Assembly (NCBI GenBank): GCA_044220545.1
Contig: JBGAQX010000005.1
Location: forward strand, 19,533 to 83,532
Origin: Fen-999 sp044220545
GTDB taxonomy: Bacteria; Pseudomonadota; Gammaproteobacteria; Burkholderiales; Rhodocyclaceae
Length of the DNA: 64,000 nt
Reading direction: 5' to 3'
This document shows, in pieces, positions 28,168 through 37,027 of the stretch; position 1 is the stretch's first letter; every line of letters begins with the position of its first letter. The translations under genes were made by a program, and so were the position numbers. The notes beneath the pieces were generated by a model. That model worked only from the letters and a program-made list of their open reading frames with translations, had not been told where the DNA came from and searched no databases.

Positions 28168-28565
28168 GTCGGGACCAGCAACGGCTTGCCGACTACCTGG
28201 GTCACATTCGGGACGCCATCGAGCGTATCCAGCGCTACGTCGAGGATGCCGACGAGGTCGCATTCCTGGAAAACGACATGATTCAGGACGCCGTGATCCG
28301 CAACCTCGAGATCATCGGCGAGGCCAGCCACAACATCGAGGCCCACTATCCCGAGTTCGCCGCCAATCACGCGGAGCTGCCCTTGGCGTTCGCCTACCAG
28401 ATGCGCAATGCGGTGGCGCACGGTTACTTCAAAGTAGACCTGGAAATCGTCTGGAAGACCATTCACAGCGATCTTCCACGACTGCGCGAACAGGTGCGGA
28501 GGGTTCTCGAAGACCGCCAACCGGGGTGGGCAGCGGGGCCAACCGGCGATGAAGGTGGAGCCTGA
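28164..28565 (+). CDS. hepT: HepT-like toxin (HEPN ribonuclease)
   Basis: 133 residues, all helical. The HEPN RNase motif R81-x4-H86-x-Y88 (RNAVAHGYF) is intact. The TTG start at 28164 is fixed by the 4-base overlap with mntA and by the N-terminal match (DYLGHIRDAIERI). HepT cleaves or otherwise inactivates RNA unless modified by MntA. The C-terminal ~15 residues (PGWAAGPTGDEGGA) are low-complexity. Confidence 0.9.
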   Translation: MSRDQQRLADYLGHIRDAIERIQRYVEDADEVAFLENDMIQDAVIRNLEIIGEASHNIEAHYPEFAANHAELPLAFAYQMRNAVAHGYFKVDLEIVWKTIHSDLPRLREQVRRVLEDRQPGWAAGPTGDEGGA

Positions 28566-28628
28566 CAACCCCCTGGTCCGTTGACTTCTTGGCGACATCC
28601 AAGCGCAACCTGGCGCACAACCGCCACT

Positions 28629-28841
28629 TCAGCGAATCAGCGGCAAGGCGTCGCGCACCACCGGCTTCAGCTCGCCGTCACCAACTCGAGCGAGGTAGGC
28701 AAGAAGCTCGCCGCGCATCCGGGGTTCCCAGGTCCGCAGGATATGGCCGGCGACATCCTTCACCGCCTGGTCGCGGTCGGGCATCGCTTCAAAAAAGGCG
28801 CCGATCTGGTTGGCCATCTTGATCAGTTGAACGGAATTCAC
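28629..28841 (-). CDS. fdsD: NAD-dependent formate dehydrogenase, delta subunit
   Basis: 70 residues. KMANQIGAFFEAMPDRDQAV and DVAGHILRTWEPRMRGELLAY match the short FdsD family, which helps assemble or stabilise the FdsGBA complex. The GTG start at 28841 overlaps the fdhD stop as GTGA. It is the last gene of the fds operon; the hepT gene converges on it with 63 bases between. Confidence 0.92.
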   Translation of the reverse strand: MNSVQLIKMANQIGAFFEAMPDRDQAVKDVAGHILRTWEPRMRGELLAYLARVGDGELKPVVRDALPLIR

Positions 28842-29629
28842 GGCACGGGTCCTTGCAATCGTTGGGCGTGGCTGTAGATCGAGCAGCCGCCGTGGCGCAG
28901 GAAGCCAACCAGGGTCAGGTTGAGCTTTTCCGCCAGTCGCACCGCGGCGGCGGTCGGCGCCGAAACCGCGGCGAGAATGCCGTAACCCAGTGCGACCGTC
29001 TTCTGCACCATCTCGAAGCTGGCACGACTGGTGATGATCAAGGCGCCCTCCACCCCGGCTCCGGCGGCGGCGCGCGCCCCCAGGGTCTTGTCCAGCGCAT
29101 TGTGCCGACCGATGTCTTCGCGCACCTGGCTGATGTCGCCATTCGCGGCCACGTGGCAGGCGGCATGCGCGGCGCCGGTCGCCTGCTGCAGCACCTGCCC
29201 CGCCGGCAGGCGCCGCATGCCTTCGTGCAGCGCGGCGACCGGAAACGGTGCGCCAGCCGGCACCGGCAACAGGTCGCGCACCACCTGGGCCAGGCTCTCC
29301 GTCCCGCACAGGCCGCAGCCGGTACGACCGGCCAGGCTTCGTCGTCGTTGCTTGAGGCCGGCGAAGGCATTGCCGGCAATCTCGATGCGCAGCGTCAGCC
29401 CATCCGGCGACTCGTCCACTTCGATGCCGAAGATCTGATTCCGCCGCGCCACGATGCCTTCGGAAAGGCTGAAGCCGATGGCGAAGTCACCCAGATCGGC
29501 GGGCGTGGCCAGCATCACCGCGTGAGCAACGCCGTTGTATTCGAAGGCCACCGGCGTTTCCTCGGCGACCATGTCGAGGCGCGGCGCATCGCCCGGCCGG
29601 GTCACCGCGAGCGGCACCTGGGCCGTCAT
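28838..29629 (-). CDS. fdhD: Formate dehydrogenase accessory sulfurtransferase
   Basis: 263 residues (also called fdsC in fds operons). FdhD passes sulfur to the molybdenum cofactor of formate dehydrogenase and escorts it. The Cys pair in CGLCG (105 and 108) that carries persulfide is intact, as are EETPVAFEYNG, GFSLSEGIV, DIGRHNALDKTLG, ITSRASFEMVQK and GFLRHGG. The ATG at 29629 overlaps the fdsA stop (ATGA), and the stop overlaps fdsD. Confidence 0.95.
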   Translation of the reverse strand: MTAQVPLAVTRPGDAPRLDMVAEETPVAFEYNGVAHAVMLATPADLGDFAIGFSLSEGIVARRNQIFGIEVDESPDGLTLRIEIAGNAFAGLKQRRRSLAGRTGCGLCGTESLAQVVRDLLPVPAGAPFPVAALHEGMRRLPAGQVLQQATGAAHAACHVAANGDISQVREDIGRHNALDKTLGARAAAGAGVEGALIITSRASFEMVQKTVALGYGILAAVSAPTAAAVRLAEKLNLTLVGFLRHGGCSIYSHAQRLQGPVP

Positions 29630-32463
29630 GAGGCGTGGCCGCGGCTCAGCAGCCGGTGCTGCTCGGCGTCTTCGCGCGCATGCCGCCGCTGCCATTCGGA
29701 AGGCTGGCTGACGCGCACGGCCTGCACGGCGGTCACCTTGTACTCCGGACAGTTGGTGGCCCAGTCGGAGTTGTCGGTGGTGACGACGTTGGCACCGGAC
29801 GCGGGGAAATGGAAGGTGGTGTAGACCACGCCCGGCGGGACGCGCTTGGTCACCAGTGCCCGCAGCACCGTATCGCCGGCCCGCGATTGGAGGCCGACCC
29901 AGTCGCCCTCGCCGATGCCGCGCTCCTCCGCGTCATGGGGGTGGATCTCCAGCAGGTCCTCGGCGTAGAAACGCACGTTCTCCGTGCGCCGCGTCTGGGC
30001 GCCGACGTTGTATTGCGACAGCACGCGGCCGGTGGTCAACAAGAGCGGAAAGCGCGGCGTCACCTTCTCGTCGGTCGGTACGTATTGCGTGACCATGAAG
30101 CGGCCCTTGCCGCGTACGAAGCCACCAACATGCATGGTCGGCGTGCCTTCCGGCATGTCGGTGTCGCAGGGCCATTGCAGGCTGCCCAGGCGATCGAGCT
30201 TCTCGTAGCTAACACCGGCGAAGGTCGGCGTCAGCCGGGCGATTTCGGCCATGATCTCGGCCGGGTGGGCGTAGTTCATCGGGTAGCCGAGGGCGTTGGC
30301 GAGCCCCATGGTCACCTCCCAGTCGGCCCTGCCGGCCAGGGGCGGCATGGCGCGGCGCACGCGCGAAATGCGCCGCTCGGCGTTGGTGAAGGTGCCGTCC
30401 TTTTCCAGGAACGAAGCGCCCGGCAGGAAGACGTGGGCATGCTTGGCCGTCTCGTTGTGGAACAGATCCTGGACCACCACGCACTCCATCGCCGCGAGCG
30501 CCGCCTGCACGTGCCGCGTATTGGGATCGGACTGCGCCGGGTCCTCGCCCTGGCAGTAGAGGGCGCGAAACGAACCGTCGAGCGCCGCTTCGAACATGTT
30601 GGGAATGCGCAACCCGGGCTCGGCCCGGAGCTTCACGCCCCAGGCGCGCTCGAACAGTTCGCGCGTCGGCGTATCGGAAACGTGGCGATACCCGGGCAGC
30701 TCGTGCGGGAAACTGCCCATGTCGCAGGAACCCTGGACATTGTTCTGGCCGCGCAACGGATTGACGCCGACGCCCTCGCGGCCGATATTGCCGGTGGCCA
30801 TGGCCAGATTGGCGATGGCGATCACGGCCGTCGAACCCTGCGAATGTTCGGTGACGCCGAGACCGTAGTAGATGGCCGCGTTGCCACCAGTGGCGTAGAG
30901 CCGCGCCGCCGCGCGAAGGTCGGCGGCCGGCACGCCGGTCGCCGCCGCCATGGCTTCGGGCGAGTTGGCCGGACGGCTCACGAACTCGCGCCAGTCGGCG
31001 AACGCCCTGGCATCGCAACGTTCGGCGATGAAGGCCTCGTCCAGCAGCCCCTCGGTCGCGATCACGTGGGCCAGCGCCGTCAGTACGGCGACGTTGGTGC
31101 CGGGACGCAACTTCAGGTGATGGTCGGCCGCGACGTGGGGCGAACTCACCAGCTCGATCGCACGGGGATCGATGACGATCAGCCGCGCGCCTTCGCGCAC
31201 CCGGCGCTTCAGCCGGGAGGCGAACACCGGGTGGCCGTCGCTCGGATTGGCGCCGATGACGACGATGACGTCCGCCTTCTCGATCGACTTGAAGGTCTGT
31301 GTGCCCGCCGAGGTGCCCAGGGTCTGACCGAGTCCGTAGCCAGTCGGCGCATGGCAGACGCGGGCACAGGTATCGACGTTGTTGTTGCCGAAGGCGGCGC
31401 GCACCAGCTTCTGCACGAGGTAGTCCTCCTCGTTGGTGCAGCGGCTGGAAACCAGGGCGCCGATGGAATCGCGGCCGTATTTGTCCTGGATGCGGCGAAA
31501 CTCGGCGGCGGCATGGGTCAGCGCCTCGTCCCAGGACACCTCGCGCCACGGGTCGGTGGTCTTGGCGCGGATCATCGGCTGGGTGACGCGATCCGGATGC
31601 GTCGCATAACCCCAGGCGAAGCGGCCCTTGACGCAGGCGTGACCCTCGTTGGCGCGGCCCTCCCGCCAGGGCACCATGCGCACGACATGGTCGCCCTTGA
31701 GTTCGGCGCGGAAGCCGCAGCCGACGCCGCAATAGGCGCAGGTGGTGACGATGTCGCGCTCGGCCTGCCCCTGCTCGATGACCGTCTTCTCGATCAGCGT
31801 CGCGGTTGGACAGGCGTTGACGCACGCGCCGCAGGAAACGCACTCCGAAGCCATGAACGACTCGCCCCGCCCCGCCGCGACGCGCGCATCGAAGCCGCGC
31901 CCGGCAATGGTCAACGCGAAGCTTCCCTGCTGTTCCTCGCAGGCGCGCACGCACCGGTTGCAGACGATGCACTTGGCCGGGTCGAAGCGGAAATAGGGAT
32001 TCGAGTCGTCCACGGTCGCGTCGGTGAAGTGGTTGGCGCCGGCCATGCCATAGCGCACCTCGCGCAGGCCGACCACGCCCGCCATTGTTTGCAGCTCGCA
32101 GTTGCCGTTGGCGGCGCAGGTCAGGCAGTCCAGCGGGTGGTCGGAGATGTACAGCTCCATCACGTTGCGGCGCAGTTCGGCCAGCCGCGGCGACTCGGTG
32201 CGCACTTTCATGCCGGCCTCCGCCGGGGTCGTGCACGAGGCGGGGTAGCCCTTGCGGCCCTCGATCTCGACCAGGCAGAGACGGCAGGAGCCGAACGGCT
32301 TGAGCGCCTCGGTGGCACAAAGCTTGGGAATCATGACACCCGCCGAAGCAGCGGCGCGCAGCAGCGAGGTGCCGGCCGGCACGGTGACGGCGATGCCGTC
32401 GATCTCGAGCGCCACCGCGCGGTCAGTGGCCACCGCCGGGGTGCCGAAGTCGATCTCCTTCAT
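29626..32463 (-). CDS. fdsA: NAD-dependent formate dehydrogenase, alpha (Mo/Fe-S) subunit
   Basis: 945 residues, the catalytic subunit oxidising formate to CO2. N-terminal 2Fe-2S ferredoxin domain (CATEALKPFGSCRLC), a NuoG-like His-Cys cluster (DHPLDCLTCAANGNCEL), two 4Fe-4S clusters (CIVCNRCVRAC, CVSCGACVNAC), a further CAYCGVGC cluster, then the bis-MGD molybdopterin domains. The likely Mo ligand is Cys in RVCHAPTGYG, not selenocysteine. Electrons pass to FdsB/FdsG and NAD. Overlaps fdsB and fdhD by 4 bases each. Confidence 0.97.
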   Translation of the reverse strand: MKEIDFGTPAVATDRAVALEIDGIAVTVPAGTSLLRAAASAGVMIPKLCATEALKPFGSCRLCLVEIEGRKGYPASCTTPAEAGMKVRTESPRLAELRRNVMELYISDHPLDCLTCAANGNCELQTMAGVVGLREVRYGMAGANHFTDATVDDSNPYFRFDPAKCIVCNRCVRACEEQQGSFALTIAGRGFDARVAAGRGESFMASECVSCGACVNACPTATLIEKTVIEQGQAERDIVTTCAYCGVGCGFRAELKGDHVVRMVPWREGRANEGHACVKGRFAWGYATHPDRVTQPMIRAKTTDPWREVSWDEALTHAAAEFRRIQDKYGRDSIGALVSSRCTNEEDYLVQKLVRAAFGNNNVDTCARVCHAPTGYGLGQTLGTSAGTQTFKSIEKADVIVVIGANPSDGHPVFASRLKRRVREGARLIVIDPRAIELVSSPHVAADHHLKLRPGTNVAVLTALAHVIATEGLLDEAFIAERCDARAFADWREFVSRPANSPEAMAAATGVPAADLRAAARLYATGGNAAIYYGLGVTEHSQGSTAVIAIANLAMATGNIGREGVGVNPLRGQNNVQGSCDMGSFPHELPGYRHVSDTPTRELFERAWGVKLRAEPGLRIPNMFEAALDGSFRALYCQGEDPAQSDPNTRHVQAALAAMECVVVQDLFHNETAKHAHVFLPGASFLEKDGTFTNAERRISRVRRAMPPLAGRADWEVTMGLANALGYPMNYAHPAEIMAEIARLTPTFAGVSYEKLDRLGSLQWPCDTDMPEGTPTMHVGGFVRGKGRFMVTQYVPTDEKVTPRFPLLLTTGRVLSQYNVGAQTRRTENVRFYAEDLLEIHPHDAEERGIGEGDWVGLQSRAGDTVLRALVTKRVPPGVVYTTFHFPASGANVVTTDNSDWATNCPEYKVTAVQAVRVSQPSEWQRRHAREDAEQHRLLSRGHAS

Positions 32464-33962
32464 CGGAAATCCTCCGGAAAATGGTCGAGGGCCGAGAGCA
32501 CCGGATAGGGGGTCATGCCGCCCATCGCGCACAGCGAGCCGTGGGTCATGGTGTCGCAGAGGCTGCGCAGCAGGTCGATCTGGTCAACCTGGTCCACCTG
32601 GCCGGCGCGAATGCGGTCGATGATTTCGACGCCGCGCGTCGACCCGATGCGGCAGGGGGTGCACTTTCCGCAGGATTCGAGGGCACAAAAGCTCATCGCA
32701 TGGCGGGCCTGCCTGGCCATGTCCACGGTGTCGTCGAAGGCGACGATGCCACCGTGTCCCAGCACGGCGCCGATCGCAACGAAGGCTTCGTAGTCGAGCA
32801 CGGTATCGAACCGCGACTCGGGGAGATAGGCGCCCAGGGGCCCACCGACCTGCACCGCCCGCAAGGGCCGGCCCGAACGCGAGCCACCGCCGAAGTCGTG
32901 GAGCAGTTCGCGCAAGGTCAAGCCGAACGGCACCTCGACCAGGCCGCCATACTTGATATTGCCGGCCAACTGGAATGGTAGCGTGCCGCGCGAGCGGCCA
33001 TTGCCCAACACACGATAGGACTCCGCACCCTGCGCCAGGATGTCCGGCACGCTGGCGAGCGTGATCACATTGTTGATCACCGTCGGCTGGCCGAAGAGGC
33101 CGGCAATCGCCGGCAGCGGCGGCTTGGCGCGAACGATGCCGCGCCGGCCCTCGATGCTTTCGAGCAGGGCCGTTTCCTCGCCGCAGACGTAGGACCCGGC
33201 CGCCCTGCGCACTTCGACGCGGAACTCGCCAAGCCAGTCACCGGCGGCGAACAGCGCCGCTTCCAAAGCGGCCAGCGCATGCGGATACTCGGAGCGCACG
33301 TAGACGTAGCCGATCGGCGCACCGACGGCGAGCCCGGCAATGGCCATGCCTTCCAGAAGGCAGAAGGGATCTCCCTCCATCAGCAGGCGGTCGGCGTAAG
33401 CGCCGGAATCGCCTTCGTCGGCGTTGCAGACGACATATTTTTGGACCGCCGCGGTATCGAGCACAGTCCGCCACTTGATGCCGGTCGGAAAGGCGGCGCC
33501 GCCCCGACCGCGCAGGCCCGAGTCGGTCACCTCGCGCACGATATCGGCGGGCGCCATGGCGCGGGCACGGGCCAGCCCCACGCCGCCGCCGTGGGCCAGG
33601 TAGTCGGCCAGCGAGCGCGGATCGACGACGCCGACGCGGCGGGTGGCGATCCGTTGCTGTCGGGCGAGATACGGAATGGTTTCGGTGGCTCCCAGGCGCA
33701 GCGCGTGCGCCCCACCGGCCAGAAAGCCGGCATCGAACAAGCCCATCACATCGCCGGCTGTGACCGGTCCATAGGCGATGCGCCCTTGTCCCGCGACCAC
33801 CTCGACCAGCGGCTCGAGCCAGAACAGGCCACGCGAGCCGTTGCGGACAAGACTGATTTCGGCGCGGCGCCGCGCCGCTTCGGTCGCGATGGCCGCCGCC
33901 ACCGCGTCGGCGCCCAAGGCCCGCGCGGCCGCATCGCCCGGAACGAAGACGGTGACGGTCAC
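32460..33962 (-). CDS. fdsB: NAD-dependent formate dehydrogenase, beta (FMN) subunit
   Basis: 500 residues, NuoF-like diaphorase. An N-terminal thioredoxin-like portion precedes the NuoF core: GLRGRGGAAFPTGIKW (NADH site), VVCNADEGDSGAYADR (FMN site), AGSYVCGEETALLESIEG and the 4Fe-4S motif SCGKCTPCRIG. It carries electrons from FdsA to NAD. GTG start at 33962 overlaps the fdsG stop as GTGA. Length is normal for FdsB. Confidence 0.96.
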   Translation of the reverse strand: MTVTVFVPGDAAARALGADAVAAAIATEAARRRAEISLVRNGSRGLFWLEPLVEVVAGQGRIAYGPVTAGDVMGLFDAGFLAGGAHALRLGATETIPYLARQQRIATRRVGVVDPRSLADYLAHGGGVGLARARAMAPADIVREVTDSGLRGRGGAAFPTGIKWRTVLDTAAVQKYVVCNADEGDSGAYADRLLMEGDPFCLLEGMAIAGLAVGAPIGYVYVRSEYPHALAALEAALFAAGDWLGEFRVEVRRAAGSYVCGEETALLESIEGRRGIVRAKPPLPAIAGLFGQPTVINNVITLASVPDILAQGAESYRVLGNGRSRGTLPFQLAGNIKYGGLVEVPFGLTLRELLHDFGGGSRSGRPLRAVQVGGPLGAYLPESRFDTVLDYEAFVAIGAVLGHGGIVAFDDTVDMARQARHAMSFCALESCGKCTPCRIGSTRGVEIIDRIRAGQVDQVDQIDLLRSLCDTMTHGSLCAMGGMTPYPVLSALDHFPEDFR

Positions 33963-34402
33963 GGCTGACCGCCCAGCGCGGCGATCAGCGCATCGAACTT
34001 CTCGGGCGTTACGGCGGCGTGCAAGGTGGTTTCGTCGATTTGCAGCGCCGGCCCGACGGCGCAGAGGCCCAGGCAATAGACCGGCTCCAGGGTCAGCCCG
34101 CTTCCCGCCAGCCGCGCCCGCGCATGGGCCGCCAGCGCCTCGCCGCCCACGGCCTGGCAGGCCTCGGCACAGCAGACGCGCACCACATGGCGACCCGGCG
34201 GTGCCTGGCGGAAGTGGTGATAGTAGGTAACGACGCCATGCACCTCGGCGCGCGAGAGATTGAGCTCTTGCGCAATCAGCGGCACGGCCTCGGGCGGAAC
34301 ATGGCCGAAGGCGTCCTGGAGGTCATGCAGAATAGGCAACAGAGCGCCTGCCTGGTCTTTGCGGGCGGCCACGATGCGCGCCAAGGTGGCGGAGATATCC
34401 AT
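33959..34402 (-). CDS. fdsG: NAD-dependent formate dehydrogenase, gamma (2Fe-2S) subunit
   Basis: 147 residues, NuoE-like. Four cluster cysteines are present: Cys77 or 78 with Cys82 (VCCAEACQAVGG) and Cys110/Cys114 (YCLGLCAVGPAL). N-terminal helical part with LPILHDLQDAFGHVP and YYHHFRQAPPG is typical. First gene of the fds operon; the ATG at 34402 sits at the conserved N terminus. Confidence 0.96.
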   Translation of the reverse strand: MDISATLARIVAARKDQAGALLPILHDLQDAFGHVPPEAVPLIAQELNLSRAEVHGVVTYYHHFRQAPPGRHVVRVCCAEACQAVGGEALAAHARARLAGSGLTLEPVYCLGLCAVGPALQIDETTLHAAVTPEKFDALIAALGGQP

Positions 34403-34467
34403 GGCGGCGATTCTCGGTGGGAGACCCGCTTCGGTCAACGGGCGCGAAACACGGGAGCGAAGCGCGC

Positions 34468-35088
34468 CTAGTGCGCGGCGCCCTGCCGGCGCAGCATCTC
34501 GGCGCGAATTTCCCTGAACTGTTCTTCCGTCTGGTTGCGGATGAAGGCCAGGCCAATAACCGGCGGAATCCAGACACCCGGCACCGACTCGCCGTGATAG
34601 CTGATCTCGGCCCGGCCGCCCTCGAACACCACGCGCGTGAGGCCCTCGAAAAACTTGGTCGTGCCGCTGATCTGGTGCGACCGGATGGTCTCCGGCGGCA
34701 TCAGTTCCACCCGGCGCACGGTCTCGAAGGCGAAGCTCAGCGGACCAAAGGCGGCCAATCCCTTCTGGCTGACCTCGACGCTCCGCTCGTCGAGCTTTCG
34801 CGCGCTGCTGGCCTGGAGATTGGAGATGAAGGCGGCCATATGGTCGAAATCGGTGAGCACCCCCCAGACCACGGGCGGGCTGGCCTCCACGGCCATCCGG
34901 GCATCGACGATCACGCGTTCGCCGCGCTTCTCGACCGTGACCGTCAGGTCCGGGGCGGAGCCCGGTTCCGCCGCCATCGACGGCGACAAGGACAGCAGGC
35001 AAGCGCACCAGAACAGGAACACGGCCGGCAACGGTCCGAAGGGTCCGCCGGCCGCGCGCGCACGCTTGATATTGGCGGGTCCGCTCAC
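34468..35088 (-). CDS. Secreted SRPBCC (START-like) protein
   Basis: 206 residues. After a long N-terminal region with a hydrophobic segment (VFLFWCACLLSLSPSMAAEP, likely signal peptide), the mature part reads as an SRPBCC/polyketide-cyclase helix-grip fold: VEASPPVVWGVLTDFDHMAA, SVEVSQKGLAAFG, RSHQISGTTKFFEG, EISYHGESVPG. Such periplasmic members probably bind hydrophobic ligands. GTG start at 35088, 10 bases after lolD, suggests it is in the lolCE-lolD transcript and may relate to lipid or lipoprotein handling (inference). Confidence 0.75.
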   Translation of the reverse strand: MSGPANIKRARAAGGPFGPLPAVFLFWCACLLSLSPSMAAEPGSAPDLTVTVEKRGERVIVDARMAVEASPPVVWGVLTDFDHMAAFISNLQASSARKLDERSVEVSQKGLAAFGPLSFAFETVRRVELMPPETIRSHQISGTTKFFEGLTRVVFEGGRAEISYHGESVPGVWIPPVIGLAFIRNQTEEQFREIRAEMLRRQGAAH

Positions 35089-35098
35089 GGCCCGGGAC

Positions 35099-35770
35099 TC
35101 AGTTGACCAGCGCCCCGTCGCGCAGGGTCAGCTTGCGGTCGGCGCGAGCGGCCAGCTCGGGATCGTGGGTGACGATGACCAGGCTGGCGCCGGCATTGAG
35201 GTTCAACATCAGATCGAACACCTCGCCGGCGGTCTGCCGGTCGAGATTGCCGGTCGGCTCGTCGGCCAACACGCAGGCCGGTTGGGTCACCAGGGCACGG
35301 GCGATGGCGGTACGCTGGCGCTCGCCACCCGACAGTTCTCCAGGCCGGTGGCGCAAACGGTGGGCGAGGCCCACCGCCTCTAGCATGGTGGCGGCTTTCG
35401 CCTCGGCTTCGGCCTTCGCCAGCCGGCGAATCAGCAGCGGCATGGCTACGTTTTCGACGGCCGTGAACTCGGGTAACAGGTGGTGAAACTGATAGACGAA
35501 ACCGAGGCTTTCGTTGCGCAGACGCCCGCGCTCCGCTTCACCGACCTTGGCGAAGTCGCGCCCGAGCAGGGTCACGCCGCCCTCGGTCGGCGCGTCCAGG
35601 CCACCGAGCAGATGGAGCAGTGTGCTCTTGCCGGAGCCGCTGGCCCCGACGATGGCGATACGCTCGCCGCGCCCGACGGTCAGATCGACGCCCTTCAGCA
35701 CCGCCACCGTCAGGTCACCCTGGGCAAAAGTCTTCTTGAGTCCGACACAGGCCAGAACGGACTCATTCAT
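35099..35770 (-). CDS. lolD: Lipoprotein-releasing system ATP-binding protein
   Basis: 223 residues. Walker A GASGSGKST (42-50), LGFVYQFHHLLPEFTAVENV (a LolD-typical stretch), signature LSGGERQRTAIARAL, Walker B and H-loop. It drives extraction of outer-membrane lipoproteins from the inner membrane with LolCE. Start overlaps the end of the permease gene by 8 bases. Confidence 0.95.
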   Translation of the reverse strand: MNESVLACVGLKKTFAQGDLTVAVLKGVDLTVGRGERIAIVGASGSGKSTLLHLLGGLDAPTEGGVTLLGRDFAKVGEAERGRLRNESLGFVYQFHHLLPEFTAVENVAMPLLIRRLAKAEAEAKAATMLEAVGLAHRLRHRPGELSGGERQRTAIARALVTQPACVLADEPTGNLDRQTAGEVFDLMLNLNAGASLVIVTHDPELAARADRKLTLRDGALVN

Positions 35771-37004
35771 AACGCAGCGCCTCGGCCGGATTGGTGCGGG
35801 ATGCCCGCCAGCTTGGATACAACGTCGCCAGCAGCGTCATGGCGAACGAAACCATGGCGATGATGCCGACGTCGTTCCAGTGCAGGTCGGAGGGCAGGTC
35901 GGAGATGTAGTAAACATCCTTGGCCAGGAACTGGATGCCCAGCAACCGCTCCAGAAATGGCACCACCGTCTCGACATTGAGTGCCAGCGCCACACCACCG
36001 ACCACGCCCAGGGCCAGGCCGATCAGGCCGATCAGCGCCCCCTGGACGATGAAGACTTGCATGATGCTGGCCGGACTGGCGCCCAGGGTACGCAGGATGG
36101 CGATGTCGGCCTGCTTGTCGGTCACCATCATCACCAGCGTGGACACGATATTGAAGGCGGCAACGGCGACGATCAGCGACAGGATCAGGAACATCATGTT
36201 CTTCTCGATTTGCACCGCCCGAAAAAAGTTGGCGTGGCTGCGCGTCCAGTCGCTGACTGTGGCCTCGTCGTCGAGAAAGCGCAGCAGCTCGCGGCCAATG
36301 CGTGGCGCGGCGAACAGATCGTCCACCTTGAGGCGCACACCGGTGACGCGGTCTTCGAGCCGGTAGAGTCGCTGCGCATCGTGCAGATTGATCAGCGCCA
36401 GACCGGAATCGAACTCGAACATGCCAACCTGGAAGATGCCGACGACCTTGAACTGTTTGATGCGTGGCAGCACGGCGGCCGGCGTCACCAAGCCTTGCGG
36501 CGCGATCAGCGTCACCTTGTCGCCTATACCGACGTTGAGCGCTTGCGCCAGTTCCGCGCCGAGAACGATGTTGAACTCGCCATCGACGAGATCGTCGAGC
36601 TTGCCGATCTTAATGTGCTGCGCGAAATCGGCCACTCTTTCCTCGGCTTCGGGCAGGATGCCGCGCACCACGGTGCCACGCACTTGCTGGTCGATCGACA
36701 ACATGCTCTGCGCCTGGATGTAGGGCGCGGCCGATCGCACGCGCGGGTGCTGTGCGACGGCGTCCACTGTCTGCTGCCAGTTGGTCAGTTCGCCGCCAAT
36801 ACCCGATATCTGGACGTGCGACACAACGCCAAGGATGCGGGTGCGCAGTTCCTTCTGAAAACCGTTCATCACCGACAGCACGACGATCAACGCCGCCACA
36901 CCGAGGCCGATGCCGAGCATGGAGATGAGGGAAATGAAGGAGATAAAGTGGTTGCGCCGCTTTGCCCGCGTGTAGCGGAGGCCAACCCAGAGTTCATATC
37001 GCAT
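35763..37004 (-). CDS. Lipoprotein-releasing system permease (LolC/LolE family)
   Basis: 413 residues. N-terminal YELWVGLRYTRAKRRNHFIS and one membrane helix, a large periplasmic domain (about 45-265), then three membrane helices (FLILSLIVAVAAFNIVSTLV, VFIVQGALIGLIGLALGVVG, and a last helix ending YPSWRASRTNPAEALRYE): the MacB/FtsX-like LolC/E layout. Only one permease gene is present, so it may work as a homodimer (LolF-like), as in other Betaproteobacteria. Start ATG 37004 chosen from homology; 23 bases separate it from the divergent next gene. Confidence 0.93.
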   Translation of the reverse strand: MRYELWVGLRYTRAKRRNHFISFISLISMLGIGLGVAALIVVLSVMNGFQKELRTRILGVVSHVQISGIGGELTNWQQTVDAVAQHPRVRSAAPYIQAQSMLSIDQQVRGTVVRGILPEAEERVADFAQHIKIGKLDDLVDGEFNIVLGAELAQALNVGIGDKVTLIAPQGLVTPAAVLPRIKQFKVVGIFQVGMFEFDSGLALINLHDAQRLYRLEDRVTGVRLKVDDLFAAPRIGRELLRFLDDEATVSDWTRSHANFFRAVQIEKNMMFLILSLIVAVAAFNIVSTLVMMVTDKQADIAILRTLGASPASIMQVFIVQGALIGLIGLALGVVGGVALALNVETVVPFLERLLGIQFLAKDVYYISDLPSDLHWNDVGIIAMVSFAMTLLATLYPSWRASRTNPAEALRYE

Positions 37005-37027
37005 GGGGCGGCATGTTAACATGGGCC

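Noticed and set aside
29635..32508. 957-codon open frame on the plus strand opposite fdsA
   Set aside because: It mirrors the codon phase of fdsA, a GC-rich gene; the translation has no family motifs, while fdsA has all its cluster cysteines.
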